Positions 56,650 to 64,000 of a DNA stretch of 64,000 nt are shown here, in pieces; the first letter of the stretch is position 1, and each line of letters begins with the position of its first letter. The notes below the pieces were generated by a model. That model made no database searches and was not told where the DNA came from. It was given only the letters and a program-made list of their open reading frames with translations. The translations under genes were made by a program, and so were the position numbers. The stretch is from Edaphochlamys debaryana (taxonomy: Eukaryota; Chlorophyta; Chlorophyceae; Chlamydomonadales), in the NCBI GenBank assembly GCA_016858145.1, contig JAEHOE010000002.1, forward strand, positions 3,596,001-3,660,000, read 5' to 3'.

Positions 56650-58093
56650 TCACTCCTCCATGGCTGCTACACCCCCACCCCCAACCGCACCGCCACCTTC
56701 CCCACCGGGCCCTGCATGCCCGTTTGCCAATGCCAGCGGTTGCCCCGCTGCCCCCGCCACGCCCTGGCCTTCCCCCGCCGGCCCCACGCCGTCCGCCGGG
56801 CCCTCGGGACCCGCCGCTCCCCCCGCTTCGCCCCCGCTCGCCCCCGCCCCCCCTTCCCCCGCCCCAAGAGCGCCAGCTGCCTCCAGCTCCTCCTGCATGG
56901 CCTCCAGGTGCATCCGCATCACCTGCCGTACGGGAAAGAAGGACAGGGTCTTCATCTCATGACCGTGGAAACGGCTTACGCCGCCTCTTCTGATAGGAGA
57001 GCCGTCGGTTGCAGAGCCTGGCGTCTGACATTCCCCCCTCCCCCCGCCAAGCCCCCGATACAGCGGCACAGCGGTCTCCACACACACCGCTCTTCAGCTG
57101 GCTACCCAGCCCTTCTCGCGCAGCGCCACTCCAGCGCTTGTAGCCACCACCCATACGGTACCGCACGATCCCGAGTGGCGCAGCCCGGCCCCTCCGCCCT
57201 CCATCCGCCTGCCCCCACTCTCCTCCCGCCGTCCCCACCCCCAGCCCACCCCCACCCCCCACCCCCGAGCCCTATCTCCTCCACCTACCTGCAGCTTCTC
57301 CGTGTTGATGTGCGCCCGGGCCATGGAGTGGTAGGCGTGCAGCTCCAGGCGGTGCTCGCCGCCCGCAGCCGCCTCCGCGCCCTCGCGGACCAGCTGAAGG
57401 GCCTCCTGCGGGGGGGCAAGTTGGGTGGGGTGGGGTGGGGGCAGCCAGTGAGGGGTGCTGGAGGATGGGGTCGAAAGTTGGGTGCGCCTCCGGGTGCAGA
57501 GCTGGGAAGCGGTGGAGAGGCGCCAGGGCAGGCAGAGGGTGCTGTCCGTAGGGGTGGCGCTCTTTAGCGTATGGAGGCTTGATGGGGAAAGGCATCATCG
57601 GTCCGGCACCCGTTCAGTGGCGTCCAGAGCCCTTGCCCCTTGCCCGGCGGCCCCCGCGCAGCCGAGCTGGCCCCTCTCCTCAAAGGAACTGCGCCGATGA
57701 GGCCTCAGGCCCTCGGAACTCGCCACAAGGGAAGTAGTATCACTTGTAACTGCCACGTACGCACCGCTATGGTGGTCATGAAGGAGGCGCACAGCTGCTG
57801 CACCGAGCCCGCCAGCTCGGCGGTGCGCCCCACACGCGAGAAGTGGTCAGTCACCTGCGCCGCGATCTTCACGCACGCGATGACTTTCTGCATGGGCAGT
57901 GGGGTATGGGGTGGGCGGTGCGGCATGGGTCTGAAAGGTGCGGGATAGGGGCCAGGCTGGGCTCGGCAGCGGGGGAGAGGGAGGGTCAGAGGCCTCTGGC
58001 GGGAACACCAGGGCCCGTCGCCCTGTGCACCTGCTCGATGAGCTGTAGCCGCTTGTAATCCTCCGTTGGTTTTGGGGGAGTGATCGCCGCCAT
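56650..58093 (-). CDS. Small helical protein, possibly Mediator subunit 11-like
   Basis: Four phase-0 exons: 58093-58031, 57887-57765, 57405-57289 and 56922-56650; 191 residues, starting MAAITPPKPTEDYKRLQLIE. The first ~100 residues are alpha-helical. The pattern RLQLIEQKVIACVKIAAQV, then LAGSVQQLCASFMTTI and ALQLVREGAEAA resembles MED11, whose N-terminal helices pair with MED22 in the Mediator head. The following segment (HAYHSMARAHINTEKLQ, VMRMHLEAMQEELE) is also helical. The last ~75 residues are Gly/Ala/Pro-rich and poorly ordered. The MED11 assignment rests on a short motif pattern and is tentative. Other small coiled-coil subunits remain possible. It is head-to-head with the complex I subunit gene 316 bases away. 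Confidence 0.55.
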
Positions 58094-58409
58094 TGCGAGG
58101 CCAGCAAACGAGGGGATGCTCCGCGGGGGATGCGCTCTTGCCGCGACCTAACGAGATGGACCCTCAGAGCTGCTTTTTTGCTCTCGACGCGAGTTGCTTG
58201 TACACGCTCGCTTTGCAGCGAGCTTCTGTATCAAGTTTCCGTACGGGGCGCACATTGTGTGCAGTCCGCACGCCCGGGCACCCAACCCGGCGCTGACCAC
58301 GCACGGTGCAAACGCACGCTACTAGCAGACGGTGGCCCTTGAGGGGGGAGCCCAGCGCACGCCAATCAGCACTGCCCTTGTCGGGGCCTTGTAGAGAAAG
58401 CCAGCAACC
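58094..58409. promoter_or_regulatory. Divergent promoter region
   Basis: 316 bases separate the ATGs of the minus-strand MED11-like gene and the plus-strand complex I subunit gene, so both 5' leaders and promoters lie here. No specific element was recognised. Confidence 0.45.
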
Positions 58410-58790
58410 ATGGCGGGCATGGGCCTCTCGACAAGCACGGCGCGCTGCTATGACTGGTACATGGACTACCTGAAGGTGCGCGGCTCAGCACAAAGTCACG
58501 AGGGCAACCCCTCTGGAAAGAGCGAACGAGCGCTCCCTGCACCCGCTGCTGCAGTGTATGGATGAGAGCAAGCAGCCGATGATCAACCTGCGTCGCGAGG
58601 AGTGCACGGAGTGGCTGGAGGATTACAACGAGTGCCTGCACCGCGAGAAGGAGGTGCGCCGCGTTGTGCGTTGTGTACAGGCATCGGTTCAACGCTCCGA
58701 TGCTTACAAGCTGTGTATGCCCTTCCGCAGCGGACACGGCGGCAAGTCGTCGAGCGGGAGCGCCAGAAGCTTGCGGGGAAAGGACAGTGA
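58410..58790 (+). CDS. Mitochondrial complex I accessory subunit, NDUFS5 (15 kDa) type
   Basis: Three phase-0 exons (58410-58475, 58555-58653, 58731-58790) encode a 74-residue protein beginning MAGMGLSTSTARCYDWY. It contains two exact CX9C motifs, CYDWYMDYLKC and CTEWLEDYNEC, in a helical-hairpin layout, and ends RTRRQVVERERQKLAGKGQ. This matches the NDUFS5 family of twin-CX9C intermembrane-space subunits of NADH:ubiquinone oxidoreductase. These proteins are imported and oxidised by the MIA40 pathway, so no cleavable presequence is expected and none is seen. The size is at the low end for the family (about 75-105 residues). The first CX9C is split by intron 1. Other small twin-CX9C proteins are the alternative, but the ED-NECL-EKE context favours NDUFS5. 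Confidence 0.8.
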
Positions 58791-59197
58791 CCTCGACTCC
58801 TCGTGGAGTGGAGCGGCTTGAGGGCTGCTGCTGCTCGGGCGTGGACGTTGGCGGGAGCTAGCTAGAGGTGGGGGGAGGGGCAGGAGCGGCCAAGGCTGCC
58901 CATGTGTATGGGCGTGTCGGTGCTTGGGGCCGAGGCCAGCCGCTTGCCGTGCCTTCACGCCCAGGGCTTATAGACTCAGAGCGGGTAGGGTTCAGTGGTC
59001 ATAAGTGCACAGCCTTTATGCTGTAGGGTTGAGGGACTAGGTGGGAGGGGCTGGCGCGGCGCCTACGGTGGGCACGGGCCCTAGGGCCCACGCAGTGTTG
59101 AGGAGGAAGGCCTGCCTCGCATACGTGGGAAGTTTGTGAGGCGCTGCTGAATAGTGTGAGATTTATGGGGCTTTGGGGGGCTGCATGGGACAGCGCA

Positions 59198-59202
59198 TGT
59201 AA
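59198..59202 (+). terminator. Putative TGTAA poly(A) signal
   Basis: TGTAA lies about 410 bases after the stop codon of the complex I subunit gene and is the first TGTAA I found downstream on that strand. This is a typical 3' UTR length for volvocine algae. Confidence 0.35.
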
Positions 59203-61441
59203 CGCCAGCCTAGTTTTGTGCGGAGGCCTCCGTTCTGCGGCAGCGGCGAGCAGGTGGTCCTTGGAGAGGGGGCCACGCTGCCTTCAAGCCCAAGGAAGTG
59301 CTTGGCAGCTCACGATAGCCCTCAGTGTCCATGCGGGTCATGCGCTTCTGTACCGGAACTGAAGCCAGCCTCGAGCGCCAAGCCCCATCAACCGCCCCAT
59401 CCCTGCCCCATGCGCCTAGCCGATTGACATGCTTTGAGGGCGCTGTACAGCGGTAGGCTATTGAAGTTACCTGCCGGGCTCCCCCGTCAGGGCCCCCAAC
59501 TGCCCCAAGGAATACCCGAGTCAGCCGACAAGCAGCGGGTTCAACTCGTTGACTCGGCGGCTGCGGCATGACAGGCGTCCATTGTCAGCTGGCACCACAG
59601 CATGTTACAACAGGAAGAGCCGGAGGCGCCGTGCCAAATCCACAAAGCGGCGCCCTTGCCGTGCGCCCGCCCAAGCCAGACAGATGCTTCCTGCAAGCGT
59701 GCGATGCAGCCCTTGGCAGTGTCCCTGGTGTGTGTCTCGAGAGGCTTTCCTCAGCCCCCCGGAGCCGCCCGCCCGCTGTTCCCCCACACCAGCAATCCCC
59801 GAGTGACACTTGGTAACCCCACTGTTGGGCGTACCACTGCCCCCCCTGCTGCCCTCAGATGCTCACTCGCTCATGCATACTAGCAACTCCCCGAGCCCGC
59901 CAGCCCAGCCTCCACAATTCGCAGCACCCTCGACACAGCACCGAACACCACGCGTCCACGCCGTTACCGCGAGCGCTAGTGCCAGCGAACGTACCGGCAG
60001 GAGCGGTCAATCAAGCAGCTCTACCCGCCCCACCTCCAGGGGTGAACACAGCCCCAGCGACTCTTCCGTCAGATATCTATGTCACCAAAGGCGACCAGCG
60101 TGCTACGAAGGCAAGGGCCTGCTCACATCAGGGATGCCGGGTGGGCCCAGATCCCTTCTAGACGGGCCACGCACCTCTGGCCGAGTCCGGACCGGTCACA
60201 CACAAAAAGGGTGTCACCACGCGCAACACAAGCAGTGCGCCGACCCGACCGACAAAACGCATTCTTCATCTTGAAGGTACGGACGCAGGACGTAAGCTAC
60301 CGACCCCCAGACCCAGGCGCGCACCGCACACGACACGGGGCGGGGCTTCCCCACAAGCACGAACGCCCCGCAAACACACGCTGTCCCGCAGCCCGTTGGC
60401 GCAATAACGAGGCGTCACAGTCGTCATGCTATGTGACGCCACCCAGCTACCACCCCTTTCTGCATTCTGTACTGGACTTAGCTCGCGCGCCGTTGCACCC
60501 CTTGGCGAAAAAGAGGACCCCGTGCCGTAGCCCTCTGCGGGTCACTGGACCCCAGCAGCCTGCCCCACCAGCCGCACGCCCACACGCGCTCCTGCCTACG
60601 CCTGGGCACCGCGGCAGGTGCCGTTCGTGCCACGGCTTGGACCTCGATATCCGAGCTCCTGCCCACAGAGGAACGGCAGCGATCCAAACCGCCGCCGCGC
60701 CCCGGGCAACCCCGCGGCTCGCCGGCCGCAGGTGAACAGGCCTCGTGGGCCCACCACACCGTAAGCGAGGGCGGGTGTCCTCCAGCCCCGCGCGTTGGCC
60801 CCAGCGCTCCAGCGCCGCAACACGGAGTGTCCCACGGCGCCGTCAACTAGCCGTGGCGTCCGGCTGTGGGCCTGATGCAGGCATCAGCCAGTTTGGCATC
60901 AGCGCATGCCGGGGAAGACCTGCTGCAGCCGCTGGGCGTGCCTTGTCCGCGGGGCCTATCATCGCCGCTGGACCCATTCGGCGGCCGAGGGCTCCGAAGG
61001 GCTGCAGAAGTCACCACCACGCCACCAACTGCACAGCCAGCACAGAGGGTCAGGGCCTCCGCAGAATGGGCAGAGTGGAAGGAGACGGGCTGGCTTGCGC
61101 GTCCGCCCTGTGCGGCCCGCAAGCGCCTAGGGCAGGTCTCAGCTGCTGCCGCTTGGCCCCACGCGTGGCAGGGCGGAGCCCCAACAGGTCGTGCCCCGCC
61201 TGGCCTCGTCTACCGGCCCCCGGAGGCGGGGGCCATGCCCGTGCAGGCCACATACCAAGCCCAACGGCCTCGCAGACGCGAAGCCTTTAGAGACATGGAC
61301 AGACGGAGCCTGCAGCCTGCTCAGGCCGCGGAGGCAAGGGCGCAGGGCCCGCGCCACTCGCTGTGGACCCCATGGCCGCTGTGGGTGGACACGCCTCCTC
61401 GGCGCGCAGGCCCCCGGTCCACAGCAGGTGCGCCCGGCTGT
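59203..61441. other. Long convergent intergenic region
   Basis: This region separates the complex I subunit gene (plus) and the glycerol-3-phosphate dehydrogenase gene (minus). A long plus-strand frame (60866-61705) overlaps the terminal exon of the dehydrogenase antisense and has no domain. The region probably consists mainly of 3' UTRs. The nearest minus-strand TGTAA I see is near 59603, too far to assign. Confidence 0.45.
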
Positions 61442-64000
61442 CTACACCTCCTCGATCTGCGGCAGGTTCATGATCTCCGCCACTGCCTCGCTTGGTGTGA
61501 GGTTGTTGTCCAGAACCTGGGAACAACAGATGGACGCGTTGGAGACAGGCGCGCAGCTGCTGAGCGGCGGCGCAACATCAGGAGGCTACTGACAGGAGGC
61601 GCATCGAGCGTCGCACCGACCGTGAGCGCATGCGTGAAGCCAATGGACCGGACACAGTTCCTCACCGACGTCACCCAAGGACACGGCTGCCCGCTGCTGG
61701 CCTGACGCTCCCCCCGACCGGGGATCCCGGGTACCATGCCCCAGCCCCGCTGCCCCGCCACGCAGCCCTCGCCACTCGGCGCCCCCGCCGGGCCCACCTG
61801 TGCGACGGCCGTGAGCACGGGTAGGGACACGCGGTACTTGCGCGCCAGGCCCACCACCACACCCGCCGTTGCCACGCCCTCGGCGACCTGGGGAGAAGGA
61901 ACGGCGGGAGCGGGGCACAAGGGTCCAGAACAGGGAGCGCAGACATGTCAGCAGTGATGCGATAGGGCTTGACCTGCCACGGGGTAGGGAACAGCAGCAG
62001 CTGCAGGCCGAGCAGGAGCGCTCGTGCCACACCCCGACCCCTCCTCCGGCCACCACCCCTCGCCAGCGAGCGACGAGGTAGGGCGGCGGCGGTGCAGTGC
62101 CCCGTCCCGGGCTCCCGCTCACCCCCTGCGCGCCACACACAGTACGGGGGCGTTGGTCCCGACACCGCACACGAGGGGCCATGAGGACTCGCCGCCCGGG
62201 CACATGCATGCGGGCCCCTCTTCTCATTTCCCCGGGCTGCACGCCTCCCAGCCAGCGACCGTAACCGCAAGCGCAACCATGCCGTGACCAACCGAATCCG
62301 CTGCCGTACCCCCTGCTTGGACGACGCGAGGATGTCCGCGATCTTCTCTCCTCGCCCCAGGCGCATGCCCACGGTGCGGTTCCGCGACAGGTCTCCGTAG
62401 CAGGTGAGCATGATGTCTCCCAGCCCCGACAGCCCCGACATGGTGGTGCTCTTGCCGCCCATCTTCTCGGCGAGCCACCTGCACGCACGCGCCAAAGCGA
62501 GCGAGCCGGATTGGAGGGGTGGCGCGCGACAGGGTGCAGGGTCGGCACGCAGGACGGAGGAAAGACGCTGCGGGATGCGGGCAGGACCTTGCTCGCGGGG
62601 CACGGCCCTACGCGGGAGCCTTCCAGGCCTCCTCTCACGACACCTCGCGCCGGCCGGTAACGACGACTGCGGCGTTCCCGCCCGGTAACAACGACTCCCC
62701 GTCCCCGGCGGCCGGTAGCAACGACTGCGGCGTGCGCCCGTGACGCCGCCCTGTCACTAGCCTCGCCCATTCTGCTCTGCCTGCGCCTTTGCCCTCGCCC
62801 TCGCGGCGCCCACCTGATCTCCGAGCACCCCTGCGCCACCAGCGCTGCCAGAGCGTTGTGCCCCAGGTCCAGACCCTGGCGGGGGGGGGAGGTAGGGGAG
62901 GAGGGGAGCCTCAGCGTCAGTGGCGCACGCCGACCCTCGCATGCCCTGGCCGCCAACCCGGCCCCGGCCCTGTGCTGTACCGCCCCCTCCCCCTCCTCCT
63001 CCACTTGCCGACAAGCTCTAATGGGAGCGGCCCCCGGCCTGCCCCGTCCCCAGCGGCCCTGCCCTGGCCCCCGCCCTGTCCCTTCCCCCACCTGCACGAT
63101 GCCCGCCGCAATGGCCAGCACGTTCTTGAGCGCCCCGCATATCTCCACCCCCACCACGTCCGTGGTGGTGTTCACGCGCATCGTGGGGCTGGCGAACAGC
63201 GCCTGGCGGGGGAGGAGGAAGGGGGGGGAAAAACTGTGAGGCCGGGGTCAGGGGGCAGCTGTCGACCTCGCGTCGCCCGCGTCGGCGCCCTCGCCTCCCT
63301 CCTCGGTCTGCCCCTGTACTCCTGACGCTGGCTGACCCGGCGCTTCGGCCTCGTCGTCATAACGCTCTGCGTCGTCCCCTGCACTTCCCGGTTTGCCATT
63401 GCCGGTTGCCCGGTCCGCCCCGACCAGCCCAGCCCCCAAGCCCGTGCCAACTCAGCCGTACCACAAGCCGGCGCAGGCCCCCTTTGTCGAGCGCGGATGT
63501 TGACCCCCCGCACTGCCCCTTCCCCCACCACCCCACTTCCTTCACTCCTTCCCAGCATGCCCTTGCCGACCCCTCCTCCCACTCCCTCGGCACCAACTTC
63601 ACCGCCCCGCTTCATCGCCCCATTTCCACCGCCCCGGTTCCACCAGCCCGATACCACCGCCCCAACCCCTCTGTCCCAGCCCCACCATCCCGGTTCCACC
63701 GCCCCGCCCCACCCCCACCTGCACGGTCCTGGCCAACTCCGGGTCCTTGCAGGCCGCCACCACCCCCGTGGGCCGGTTCTCCATGACCTCCTTGGCGAAC
63801 GAGGGGCCCGACAGAAACACGGCCGGCTGCTTGCGCTCCAGCGCCGAGGGGATGAGGTCCGACATGGTGGCCGCGTTCCCCACCTGGGAGGGGAGAGGGT
63901 ATGGGCTTGGCGCTAGTGCTTGGAGTGTGCGAGGCGGAGACCGGGGAGCGGATGCGTTGAGGGTGATAAGTGTAGAGCCGGCTGGGTTGGGTCGACGGGG
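61442..64000 (-). CDS. NAD-dependent glycerol-3-phosphate dehydrogenase, C-terminal part (5' end outside window)
   Basis: Six exons: 63883-63719, 63202-63092, 62875-62814, 62478-62310, 61887-61798 and 61516-61442 (TAG stop). All join in phase and give ~223 residues of the C-terminal two-thirds. Hallmarks: AVFLSGPSFAKEV, then VGVEICGALKNVLAIAAGIV with the catalytic Lys of the ALKN motif, GLDLGHNALAALVAQGCSEI, SGLSGLGDIMLTCYGDLSRN with RTVG, VAEGVATAGVVVGLA, and the terminal LTPSEAVAEIMNLPQIEEV. It reduces dihydroxyacetone phosphate to glycerol-3-phosphate for glycerolipid or glycerol synthesis. Volvocine algae have several such enzymes, some with an N-terminal phosphatase domain; this cannot be judged because the 5' exons are missing. 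One glycine (codon GGG before the donor at 62309) is extra relative to the usual KQVAEGV junction. Confidence 0.9.
62655..62735. repeat. Short diverged tandem repeat in dehydrogenase intron
   Basis: Three diverged copies of a CCGGTAACGACGACTGCGGC-like unit lie in the intron between exons 62875-62814 and 62478-62310. No function is apparent. Confidence 0.6.

Noticed and set aside
60866..61705. 279-codon plus-strand frame
   Set aside because: It overlaps the terminal dehydrogenase exon antisense, has no recognisable domain and has no splice partners.
1..64000. Transposable elements, CRISPR arrays, rRNA or tRNA genes
   Set aside because: No transposase, integrase or reverse-transcriptase motifs, no long terminal repeats, no regular spacer arrays and no complete tRNA fold were recognised by eye.

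Overview
The window looks like nuclear DNA of a volvocine (Chlamydomonas-like) green alga. It is very GC-rich and its genes carry many short introns with GTGAGT/GTGCGT donors and CAG acceptors. It has simple repeats inside exons, long low-complexity Ala/Gly/Pro/Ser tracts in proteins, and some TGTAA sites placed like algal poly(A) signals. Exon models were built by hand from donor/acceptor sites, reading phase and comparison between paralogues. Terminal exons and starts are the weakest parts.

Left part (about 2-24 kb). A head-to-head gene pair dominates. On the minus strand (8059-4687) a P-loop kinase of the animal phosphomevalonate-kinase type is spliced in frame to an adenine-phosphoribosyltransferase-like domain. 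On the plus strand (8396-17364) a two-lobed plant-type GTP cyclohydrolase I runs, partly in one 3-kb exon, into a SAM-methyltransferase-like domain and then a berberine-bridge-type FAD-linked oxidase. Together this is a five-domain, two-gene module with no function I know. It is the strongest candidate for an undescribed system. A ~95% identical copy of the phosphoribosyltransferase tail lies just after the oxidase stop codon. The pair is flanked by three paralogous F-box-like/ankyrin genes: A on the minus strand to the left, B and C on the plus strand to the right. A carries a TGG-to-TAG nonsense change.

Middle (24-36 kb). Two paralogous MYND zinc-finger genes, D and E, surround a secreted LysM/thrombospondin-type protein. 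D has one frame break. E has three, and its MYND finger has lost the histidine ligand. An ankyrin-gene tail relic and copies of a GC-rich dispersed repeat lie between them.

Right part (36-64 kb). This holds a ZIFL-type major facilitator with a ~570-residue central loop (minus), a long disordered Ser/Arg/Ala-rich protein (minus), an unrecognised nine-exon gene (plus), a vasohibin-type tubulin carboxypeptidase (plus), a small MED11-like gene (minus) head-to-head with a twin-CX9C complex I subunit of the NDUFS5 type (plus), and the 3' part of an NAD-dependent glycerol-3-phosphate dehydrogenase (minus, running off the window). I saw no tRNA, rRNA, CRISPR array or recognisable transposase/reverse transcriptase.
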